Assembly: GCA_020722815.1 (NCBI GenBank)
Contig: DYKB01000003.1
Location: 5,502-69,501 of the forward strand
DNA length: 64,000 bases
From: Caldithrix sp.
GTDB lineage: Bacteria; Zhuqueibacterota; Zhuqueibacteria; Thermofontimicrobiales; Sulfurfontimicrobiaceae
Direction: 5' to 3'
Shown: positions 6,801-13,872 of the stretch, piece by piece
How positions within the stretch are numbered: the stretch's first letter is position 1
Layout: every line of letters begins with the position of its first letter
Program-made: the position numbers and the translations under genes
Notes under the pieces: generated by a model
The model's input: only the letters and a program-made list of their open reading frames with translations
Database searches by the model: none
Told to the model about the DNA's origin: nothing

Positions 6801-8312
6801 CACCGTTGCCGGATGCTTCAGGGGAACGCCATTGATGGCTGCGGACAGGGTCGCGGTTTCAGGTTGTCGCGATGAACACAAGCGTTGCTGATAGCTACCA
6901 TCGGGGGATGGAGAAAGCGAGTCGAGCAAGGTACCCGCCGTGGTAAAAAGCCGAACCTGCTGTCCTGGCGGGAGCATTTCACCGGTACGCGAATAAGGTC
7001 GGATGGTGATCAGCGAGGTGGTAATCCCATCGGCAGGAATTTCGGCAGGATTCACCTGAATTTTTGATTTGTCAGCATCGATTTGAATGGCCTGAACCGT
7101 CAAAAAGCTGTTCCGGATGATGGAAATTGGCAAAATTTCGCCTTTGGGGTCGGTGAGTACCAGATTTTTTATTTTAATGTCACTCGTGCCAATGCCCAAT
7201 GTCTGAAAACGGATAATGGCCAGTTGACCACTGCCAGTCCCGCCCGATTGCTTTCCGAATGAAAATCCTGAGAACGAAAGCACACCCGCCGGGGTTTCTT
7301 CGTTGACAATTAATTTGCCGGTGCCAGCCTCACGCCCGTTCCGGGAGAGAAAATCGCCAATCCAGATACTATCCAGCCGGATGATTCGGGTTTGATATTC
7401 CAGATCGAATTGAAAGGCAGCCACATTCCAGACGCTGTCCAATTCCACCATCAAAGTCACTTTTTCACCCTGGTTCACGATGGGCCGGGACGGTAAAAGA
7501 CGCGCGCCAACGGGATTTTGATAAAAAGTCACCAGAACCTGCTGTGCCAGTATTCTGTCGTTCACCGATGCGGCAATCATCGCCGTTCCGGGTTGCGTGG
7601 GTGAACACAACATCCGGGTATAACGGCCATCCGGGTGACGCTGGACGCTATCCGCCAGCCAGTGACCGGCGGTGGTCCTGATCTCAACTTTCTGGCCGGC
7701 AGGTAATCGTTGGCCGGTAGAATCCACAGGGATGACGGTGATCCGGCTGGTGGAATTCCCATTCGCGGGGATTGAGGGCGGATCAGCAATCAGATACGAC
7801 TGGTGAATATCGGCTTTCGAAGGCCAGACCGTTACACTCCCCCCCTTAATTTGTGTTACAGCGATGCGTTGTCCGGAAGTGTTGGTGAGCATAAAATCCT
7901 CGAAAAGCAGGGGTGTTTCACCAATTTTCAGTCCGATGAGATTAAAACTGGCAATTTCGCCGTTATCTTTTGCCCCTTCATTTTTACCGAAAGAGATACC
8001 GGCTATTTTCCAGACACTCCATTCACCCTCCTGAAATCGGGTGGGGCCAATCTGCGAAGCAAATCGACCCGTACTTCCCAAAAATGGACCGATTTTAAGC
8101 GAATCAACCGAAACAATTTGGGTTCGGAACTTCAATTTAAATTCAAAGGAACCAATTGGCGGCGCATTTTTTATGCGAATTGCGTATCGAATCGTATCCT
8201 GAACAAAAAGACCTGAATCGGCTGGCGTCAGGAAAATTTCAGGAGACTGCGCAACGAGCCTGAATGTCCAGCTTATCCAGAGGAAAAAAAGAATTTTTAA
8301 ATTACTTTGCAT
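3897..8312 (-). CDS. Secreted multimodular protein: cohesin-like and Ig-like repeats, dockerin-like module, T9SS sorting domain
   Basis: A protein of 1471 residues. The start at 8312 (MQSNLKILFF) is chosen because GGGGGAG lies just before it and it begins a clean signal peptide ending near VAQ; a start 18 codons earlier would overlap the upstream gene. The body is four pairs of a cohesin-like module (for example GSFEFKLKF, AAFQFDLEY, AGFEFKLSY, GGFELALAF) and an invasin/Big-1-like Ig module (SIPANG, EIPADG, SLPADG, ILPADN starts). These are followed by a fifth cohesin-like module, a dockerin-like calcium-loop module (GDTNNDGVVD ... SDANGDGLVD), another cohesin-like stretch and a C-terminal type A sorting domain (QNYPNPFNDLTVIEY to the end). 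T9SS exports such proteins and anchors or releases them at the surface. Substrate and partners are unknown. It is the last gene of a five-gene run. Confidence 0.9.
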   Translation of the reverse strand: MQSNLKILFFLWISWTFRLVAQSPEIFLTPADSGLFVQDTIRYAIRIKNAPPIGSFEFKLKFRTQIVSVDSLKIGPFLGSTGRFASQIGPTRFQEGEWSVWKIAGISFGKNEGAKDNGEIASFNLIGLKIGETPLLFEDFMLTNTSGQRIAVTQIKGGSVTVWPSKADIHQSYLIADPPSIPANGNSTSRITVIPVDSTGQRLPAGQKVEIRTTAGHWLADSVQRHPDGRYTRMLCSPTQPGTAMIAASVNDRILAQQVLVTFYQNPVGARLLPSRPIVNQGEKVTLMVELDSVWNVAAFQFDLEYQTRIIRLDSIWIGDFLSRNGREAGTGKLIVNEETPAGVLSFSGFSFGKQSGGTGSGQLAIIRFQTLGIGTSDIKIKNLVLTDPKGEILPISIIRNSFLTVQAIQIDADKSKIQVNPAEIPADGITTSLITIRPYSRTGEMLPPGQQVRLFTTAGTLLDSLSPSPDGSYQQRLCSSRQPETATLSAAINGVPLKHPATVEFKKRMPLNVKIEPMHATLTLNQSIVARIQIENGGELAGFEFKLSYLSQFVQVDSVWPGPFLVQTGRKFGKIGPFFTHHSDTGGVKFGCYSRGDEAGATGSGSLAFFKLRAIHPGETFLKPENVVLTNKEGLVWHIDSIQSGKISIVTGMVSSAHSFAAAEDDSLPADGIAFTKINIIPCDLNGDTLAAGQLVELETSAGDWVGPVKSHENGIYTRILRAAKTPAAAIVRVKVNGTGLKPIQVIFYPPPPTVIRIAPADTTIHQLGHEFEIRVEVDRVFNLGGFELALAFSKDVVKYENIKAGSFIEKNGRNTSLIQEFIKSSNSNFDTLKIAGFSFGEPAGGHGNGALVKICFSALKLSETAVNLSHVKLLNVEGKLLALHHIKNGRLVVSQGQVDPRKSTIVVRPGILPADNLSTATIIVVPKDQNGYLMGANQTVTLKKSGPGTLLGTGASYTPNGEYVQQIRAGNVTGRATIQATINGIDIESPAALEIVPATRLYFFSDSVYQPAGKIFPLEIRLEKLSRFLPNLSKIKFSVRFSNPNWIQSVPKQIEPGDYFGPADAIYFDPLEQSPGRITIETGRKDGNAASDTSGIVARIDFYTDLYTPDSTVVLCIFDNVSASDATNQPVHLNQEKISLTIRGIEVWPGDTNNDGVVDHFDLLPIGQCYGQKGPVRTNAGTSWRAQYCTRWKPLEATYSDANGDGLVDNQDAAVIDRNWKKNHGRLEKNIPPVNLPSAPELAVNYQSAETIEISIHKNSEPAFSGIGFTLEYLASRLEFIADAFGKSSAENALYFVKDEPLAGRLFLSRVELNPQNTNKHPNLIANLAFKTKNESGHQAGTIEFNLIDCQAMDSTATFVKLQSAHLQIFTTGESLPAVFTLKQNYPNPFNDLTVIEYEIPGAAQVVMAIYDVLGNEVRTLINQRQPAGPHQVTWDAKNQAGQAVPSGFYFVKIDCGQFSGIQKCLYLK

Positions 8313-8329
8313 GCATCTCCCCCTGAGAA

Positions 8330-11125
8330 TTAATTTAATTTCACCATTTTCCCGTTCGCAACCCAATCTCCGGCTTCCAGACGATAAAAATACAATCCAC
8401 CCGGCACCTGTTTTCCGAAATTATCCGTTCCGGGCCATTGAATATGATGCATCCCTTTTTCATGGTTCATCTTCAGTTCACCAATTTGTTCCCCTTTAAT
8501 ATTGAAAATAACCAGCCGAATTGAACCGGAAACCGGCGTATAAAACTGAATCATGGTGCCGGAATTGAAAGGATTCGGGTAATTGGGGAAAATTTTAAAT
8601 GTCCCTGGCAGATTGATCGATTCCTGGCAATGGCTGTTTTTCCACGAAATCGCGTTGAGCCGGCCTGCCGCATCCATTAGCTGTAAATTGTTAATCCGGA
8701 AGGGTATGCTGATATCTTCGGTGGTTTTATAACTGATTTGAAGCAGTGCCCCTTCACAAGCGCCCTTCAGATTCTTTCCAAAAGAGCAAGCGCCGATTCG
8801 TGAGATGCCGGATTCAATCGCCTCCGGACCAAGCTGGATAACGGTTCGATCCGGATAGGAAAGCAGATGACCATTTTTTATTGAAATAATCTGCGTCGTG
8901 GCGGGATTAAAACCGATTTCGGCTTCGAAGGCCACCGGGTTATTCGCGCCCGACAGGTGCAATTCAAGTAAGATTGAACCATCCGGCTGATTTTCAGATT
9001 TAATCCATTCGGCTATGACACTATTTTGCGTTATCACCGGCGTTGATTTCAGAAAACCTTCCTGAAGTTCCGGCCACCCCCACTGATTGGCTACCAGTTG
9101 AATGTCCACAATATCGATGAGGCCGTCACCAATCCCCTCATCATTCACATCACAGCGGGGATCATAACCGGGCTGCCCGGAACGATACCCCCAGCGCGCG
9201 GCCACCATTTGAATATCAATCACTTCGACACGGCCATTATCATCAATATCCGCCCAATAGCGCCGGCCGCCTTCATATTTCAGGATGGTACCATTTTCAC
9301 CAACCGCCCACCCATGTCGGGAATCGGTGAAATAAACCGCATGCAGATTCGCCGCGGTTCGTGAATACTCCTTGACCCAGGTTTTACCACTGTCGATGGT
9401 GGTGAAGATCAAGCCTTCGTAGCCCACGGTCCATCCCTTTGCCGGATTGATGAAACAGATGCCCCGTAAATCCCGAAAAGTATTGGAATTAATCTGTTTC
9501 CATTTTTCACCGCCATTGGTGGTTCTTAAAATAACGCCATCATCTCCCACAATACAGCCGTGAAGGGAATCCGTCATGAAGATATCGTTTAAATTCGTGG
9601 TATAGCCGGTGACGGGTGAATTTTGTTTCCACCAGGTGATACCGCCATCGCGGGTTCGGAAAATATGGCCGTAATAGCCGGCCGTCCAGCCGTTCAGGGC
9701 ATTGTGCATAAAAACGGTGAAGAGCGAATGATCGGTTTTGCCGGTTTGCGGGGTATGCCAGAGCCGGCCGCCATCCGTTGTAAAATTAATAACGCCACTT
9801 CCCCCCACAAGCTGCCCGTTTAAAATATCTGAAAAATAGACATCGTAAAGCAATTCAGTTGTCTCTGTTTGCTGAAAAGACCAGGAATTTCCCCCGTCAA
9901 CAGTCTGAATCACCTTGCCGGTTCGTCCCACCGCCCAGGCAGTCGATGAATCCGTACAGAAAATAGCCCGGATCTCCTGAATTTCCGGTATATTTTGAGT
10001 GGTCCAGGTTTCACCACTGTCACGGGTATGGAGCACGACACTGGAACTGCCCAGAACACCGGTGCCGAGATTACCGGCAATCCAGCCATGCAAGGAATCA
10101 GCAAAACAGAGCGAATAAAGGATATAGTTCGTCCCACTGTTTAACGATTGCCAGTTTTGGCCGCCATCGATGGAATTTAATAATTTTCCGGCACTTCCCA
10201 CAACAAAGCCATTTTTGTTTGAAATAAAATGCAGATCAAATAAATCGCCACTAAAGCCGGAAGACTGTTTTTGCCAGGTTTGTCCACCATTCGTCGTATT
10301 GAGAATGACACCATACCGGCCAGCAATCCAGGCCTGATGGGGATTAACAAACTGAATGGCATAGAGATCGCTGGAAGTGCCAGAAGCCTGGCGTGCCCAG
10401 GTCAGCCCGGCATCGGTTGAGCGATAAATTTCACCTGAATTGGCGATAATCCAGCCATTTTGGGAATCGGTGAAAACGATTTCCTGGGCATAGCGTAAAT
10501 AAAATGTCGAAGGCGTCTCCCAACTTTTTCCGCCATTTTTAGTCGAAAGAACAATTCGGATATTCGAACTGGAAGAATAGCCATTTATCAAAACCCAGCC
10601 GGTATCGGCATTCAAGAAGAAGGCGCTGTACAGGTCATAATTCGTGCCTGAATTTTGATGCGTCCAGGTTCGTCCGCCATTTTCGGTAAACAAGATCGTT
10701 CCCACATTTCCCACAATCCAGCCGGTGCGATAATCGACAAAGAAAATTTTATTTAAATTGACAGTGGAATTCGAAACCTGTTGCTGCCAGGTATAACCGC
10801 CATTGGAAGTGTAGAGAATTTTTCCACCATTCCCAATACACCACCCGTTATTATCATCAACAAAAAAAATGTCCGTCCAGTTGTTTGAAATACCGGGATT
10901 TTTATCAATCCAGGTTTTTCCACCGTCCAGGCTATAGGCCATCAGGTTACTATTCCCGACAATCCAAACATTTTTTTCATCAAGGCAATGAACAGCGTTG
11001 ATATTGGCATTCCAGACCGCTTTGGGAATTACCCGCCAGCCTTCCATCCCTTTTATGACGCATACAAGTAATAATCCGAGCAGAAGACCCCGCCAGATAG
11101 TTCGAAGAAAGTTTAAATTTTTCAT
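8330..11125 (-). CDS. Secreted YCF48-type beta-propeller protein with dockerin-like module and T9SS sorting domain
   Basis: 931 residues. GAGGTG precedes the ATG, and an N-terminal hydrophobic segment (GLLLGLLLVCVIKG) serves as signal. About residues 35-620 hold fourteen repeats of the pattern GWxVGxxGxILxTxNGGxTW, the YCF48/BNR-like propeller blade also seen in photosystem II assembly factors and many secreted FCB proteins. Then come a dockerin-like pair of calcium loops (DIDDNGRVEVID and DVNDEGIGDGLIDIVD), a cohesin-like module, and a type A sorting tail (NYPNPFNSGTMIQF to the end). The dockerin here is compact, unlike the long-insert type in its two neighbours. It is 21 bp from the upstream gene and 17 bp from the next, so surely co-transcribed. 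No enzymatic motif is visible; a binding or adhesion role is inference. Confidence 0.9.
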   Translation of the reverse strand: MKNLNFLRTIWRGLLLGLLLVCVIKGMEGWRVIPKAVWNANINAVHCLDEKNVWIVGNSNLMAYSLDGGKTWIDKNPGISNNWTDIFFVDDNNGWCIGNGGKILYTSNGGYTWQQQVSNSTVNLNKIFFVDYRTGWIVGNVGTILFTENGGRTWTHQNSGTNYDLYSAFFLNADTGWVLINGYSSSSNIRIVLSTKNGGKSWETPSTFYLRYAQEIVFTDSQNGWIIANSGEIYRSTDAGLTWARQASGTSSDLYAIQFVNPHQAWIAGRYGVILNTTNGGQTWQKQSSGFSGDLFDLHFISNKNGFVVGSAGKLLNSIDGGQNWQSLNSGTNYILYSLCFADSLHGWIAGNLGTGVLGSSSVVLHTRDSGETWTTQNIPEIQEIRAIFCTDSSTAWAVGRTGKVIQTVDGGNSWSFQQTETTELLYDVYFSDILNGQLVGGSGVINFTTDGGRLWHTPQTGKTDHSLFTVFMHNALNGWTAGYYGHIFRTRDGGITWWKQNSPVTGYTTNLNDIFMTDSLHGCIVGDDGVILRTTNGGEKWKQINSNTFRDLRGICFINPAKGWTVGYEGLIFTTIDSGKTWVKEYSRTAANLHAVYFTDSRHGWAVGENGTILKYEGGRRYWADIDDNGRVEVIDIQMVAARWGYRSGQPGYDPRCDVNDEGIGDGLIDIVDIQLVANQWGWPELQEGFLKSTPVITQNSVIAEWIKSENQPDGSILLELHLSGANNPVAFEAEIGFNPATTQIISIKNGHLLSYPDRTVIQLGPEAIESGISRIGACSFGKNLKGACEGALLQISYKTTEDISIPFRINNLQLMDAAGRLNAISWKNSHCQESINLPGTFKIFPNYPNPFNSGTMIQFYTPVSGSIRLVIFNIKGEQIGELKMNHEKGMHHIQWPGTDNFGKQVPGGLYFYRLEAGDWVANGKMVKLN

Positions 11126-11146
11126 CTTTCACCTCACTAAAATATT

Positions 11147-13537
11147 TTATCGCATCAAAATAGCCTTTCGAATGGCCTGAAATTCAGGTGTTTTAATTCT
11201 AAAAAAATAAAGACCACTGACAACGTTGATATTTTGAGAATTGGTCCCATCCCAATAAATTTCATGCGAACCATGTTGAACTGTCTGATTGAGCAAAAGC
11301 CTGACCTGTTTACCGGTCACATCAATAATTTCAAGTTCGACCGCTGTGCTATTTGGCAGATCAAACCGAATCCGGGTGCTGGAATTGAAGGGATTGGGAT
11401 AATTTTGTGATATATTAAAATTTTTCGGAACAGTTGGTTCATGCAAATTATTCCCGATGCTGGCAAAATTTTCGACTGGAATTATTTCGCCATCGGTAGT
11501 TAATAGATTGCTTTTTTTTAGATTAAAACCGGGATGATGAGTTTTATCAAAGCCTGATTCTGTACTAAATTTATAGTTAAAGTGAAGTGGCGGAGTCGCG
11601 TGATTATTCAGGTTAATTGCTGCAAAATGAAATATTTGGGCCGTCGAATCGAAACAGGAAAATTGATATTGATTTTCATGTGCAGCTATTTGATAAAATT
11701 CAATCATCTCAACCGATTTTGCGGGAACCAGTTGACCGGAAAAGCCGGCTATTTTTATATCAGATGGGGGAAGAAATTGGATATTCAACCCGTCATCTTC
11801 TAAATGAACCCTGAACATTTCCAATTTAGTCACTTTCGTCGATCGAATCGTGGCATAACGGAAGTTTTCCCCGCTGGAGCGAATCTGTTTTTTTCCAAAA
11901 TTCTGTTCGATCACTGAAAAATCTTCCGAGCCGACCTGACCATTTCCAGTCGCATCAGAGAAAGTCGCGGCGCGTTCATCCCAGGCGATACAGCGCTGGG
12001 CATACCAGCCAGTCGAGGCCATTTCGCGTGCTTCACCCGATTGATTAAAATAGTAACCAATCGGTAAAATATCTACCTCATCCACGACGCCATTATTATC
12101 CGTATCGCCGGGCCAGACATCATAAAAGAGCGTATCCCGAAGCGTAATCGTAAGGTCTGATGATTCAACTGGAATTTGAATCCAGCGGGGGGCGAAAGCC
12201 GCGATTTGTGTTAAATGAAATTCAGACCAGGTGCCATCGACTATTTCTGCTGGTGAAGTAAAATTTAACCGGCGGACAATTCCAGAACCATTTTCACCTG
12301 GTGGAATTTTTCGGGTAATAGAAAAATAAACTTTTCCCGAAGCTGGTTCATGCCATTCCCGGAATAATGTATCATGCCCCCAAAAAGTACCCGGCGCACT
12401 ATTTTGATACCGAACATTTTGATGATTATATGCGACACAAAAACTCAGGCCAAATAGATTTTGTGCCGGCTTCATGGATTGTCCGATATTGACATCAATC
12501 CAGAAGGGAGTGCCGACTTTTGGATTCAAATTTGGCGTCGTTAATGAAAGGGTGGTGGAATATTCGGGTGCGGTGTAAGCCAGTGTATCAAATTTTATGT
12601 CGTCTAACAATTTTACGTCGGTAATAACAACACGTTGAGAACCATCCGCCCATTTATTTTGGGTTGAATACGTTAATACATATTGCCCGGTGATAATCTT
12701 CGCAATTCGCTCCACAATTGTCGAAAAATCAACCAGTTTGATATCGAAAAAAAGCCCACCGGTACCATAAGCCAGACCAGTTTCGCTTTGATATTCAGTA
12801 ATTTTGGGACCAATCACAAAACAGATGATGTTTTGCGCCTTTAATTGCTGGACAATTTCTTGGAGTGAAAATTGAGTAGGACTTCCAGGCTTTCCAGCCA
12901 CCCAGGGCGGCGCATCGGTAATTAATAGAAAAATACGTTGCGCATTGCGGCGAAAGGAAAGCATACTGGCGGCAGCTAAGGCATCGAAAGGATTCTCTTC
13001 AATCGAAAAACCACCAACAGCTTTTAATTTTGCGACCCATAATTGAAATTCCTGAACATCCCGGGTGAGCTTTCCCTGATTGGTAATCCGAAAGTCATCG
13101 CCAAAAGTGACCAGCCCCAGCGCATAGTCAATCTGATTGGCTTTGAGTGAATCCGCAAATTCGATGATTTTATTTTGCAAGTCGACAATTTTATCATACA
13201 TACTCACCGTCGTATCAAACAGAACGACGATATCCGTAACCGCGTTCTGTTGAAAAATCGAATTGACAGCAATGTCCTGGGGGAGATTGTTCTCGGTTAT
13301 TTGAAAATTAAACAAATTCAGTCCGGGAATCGAGTTGTCATGTTTATCAATGATACTCATGGTCACGGAGATTTCCGGAAAATTGCTGGTTGAGATGTTG
13401 GTAATTTTAGCCGAACTCAATGAATCTGCGGTGGTTTCGGCAAAAAGAGAGGCGGAGAATAGTAAAATTAAACAGCGTGCGCACATTATTAAAATTGTGG
13501 GCTTAATAATCTGACGCAAATTTTCCCGATAATCCAT
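11147..13537 (-). CDS. Secreted vWA-domain protein with cohesin-like and dockerin-like modules and T9SS sorting domain
   Basis: 796 residues from the ATG at 13537, chosen because AGGAGCT stands 4 bases before it; an ATG seven codons upstream has no such site. Signal peptide to about residue 33. The vWA domain (about 100-285) has a MIDAS motif DTTVS and the ITDAPPW segment. A cohesin-like module follows (FGLSFCVAYN), then a long-insert dockerin-like module (GDTDNNGVVDEVD ... SDATGNGQVGSED) and a type A sorting tail (QNYPNPFNSSTRIRF). The vWA domain suggests metal-dependent protein binding. The dockerin matches that of the 1471-residue protein in layout, including the linker motif WxAQxCxxW, suggesting both dock to the same kind of partner. 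Third product of the minus-strand run. Confidence 0.9.
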   Translation of the reverse strand: MDYRENLRQIIKPTILIMCARCLILLFSASLFAETTADSLSSAKITNISTSNFPEISVTMSIIDKHDNSIPGLNLFNFQITENNLPQDIAVNSIFQQNAVTDIVVLFDTTVSMYDKIVDLQNKIIEFADSLKANQIDYALGLVTFGDDFRITNQGKLTRDVQEFQLWVAKLKAVGGFSIEENPFDALAAASMLSFRRNAQRIFLLITDAPPWVAGKPGSPTQFSLQEIVQQLKAQNIICFVIGPKITEYQSETGLAYGTGGLFFDIKLVDFSTIVERIAKIITGQYVLTYSTQNKWADGSQRVVITDVKLLDDIKFDTLAYTAPEYSTTLSLTTPNLNPKVGTPFWIDVNIGQSMKPAQNLFGLSFCVAYNHQNVRYQNSAPGTFWGHDTLFREWHEPASGKVYFSITRKIPPGENGSGIVRRLNFTSPAEIVDGTWSEFHLTQIAAFAPRWIQIPVESSDLTITLRDTLFYDVWPGDTDNNGVVDEVDILPIGYYFNQSGEAREMASTGWYAQRCIAWDERAATFSDATGNGQVGSEDFSVIEQNFGKKQIRSSGENFRYATIRSTKVTKLEMFRVHLEDDGLNIQFLPPSDIKIAGFSGQLVPAKSVEMIEFYQIAAHENQYQFSCFDSTAQIFHFAAINLNNHATPPLHFNYKFSTESGFDKTHHPGFNLKKSNLLTTDGEIIPVENFASIGNNLHEPTVPKNFNISQNYPNPFNSSTRIRFDLPNSTAVELEIIDVTGKQVRLLLNQTVQHGSHEIYWDGTNSQNINVVSGLYFFRIKTPEFQAIRKAILMR

Positions 13538-13578
13538 TTTAGCTCCTGAAATCGTCATTTAATTTTGATAGCTATTTA

Positions 13579-13694
13579 GAATCTGTCCGAAATTGTAGGA
13601 CAAATTGTTAATTTGTCCGAATCGAGTGCCGGATACAAGCTCTATGCGGGGCAAATTAGCAATTTGCCCTACAAAAATGGATTTTCGGACAGAC
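13579..13694. repeat. Composite hairpin element (GGACAAATT palindromes)
   Basis: Outer arms ATCTGTCCGAAA near 13580 and TTTTCGGACAGA ending near 13692 are inverted. Inside are two perfect 9-bp-stem hairpins, 13598-13618 and 13649-13669. The element lies between the vWA gene and the PorP-OmpA gene. It is non-coding and in a place that would be transcribed with the operon. Confidence 0.7.
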
Positions 13695-13702
13695 TCTATT
13701 TA

Positions 13703-13846
13703 GCCGGAGTGCATCCACTATGTGGATGCATGCCAACGAAGTTGGCATTAGTTGTGATATTGTATAAAAATCAGTTATAATTAAATTTGTAAAATTTTTA
13801 ATTCGCCGACTTCGTCGACGGCTGCGACATAGACGCAGCACTCCAT
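13703..13846. repeat. Multi-hairpin element with GGAGTGC/GCACTCC ends
   Basis: GGAGTGC at the left end and GCACTCC at the right end bound a series of short hairpins: TGCATCCAC-TAT-GTGGATGCA, ATGCCAAC-GAA-GTTGGCAT, an imperfect GCCGAC-TTC-GTCGACGGC, and GCTGCG-ACATAGA-CGCAGC. They flank an AT-rich centre. It directly follows the previous repeat element in the gap between two operon genes. Confidence 0.75.
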
Positions 13847-13872
13847 AGTCAGCCCCTTTTTTGCCAAAAGCA

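Noticed and set aside
8313-8366. 18-residue N-terminal extension of the cohesin/Ig protein
   Set aside because: It would overlap the upstream gene; the start at 8312 has GGGGGAG before it and begins the signal peptide.
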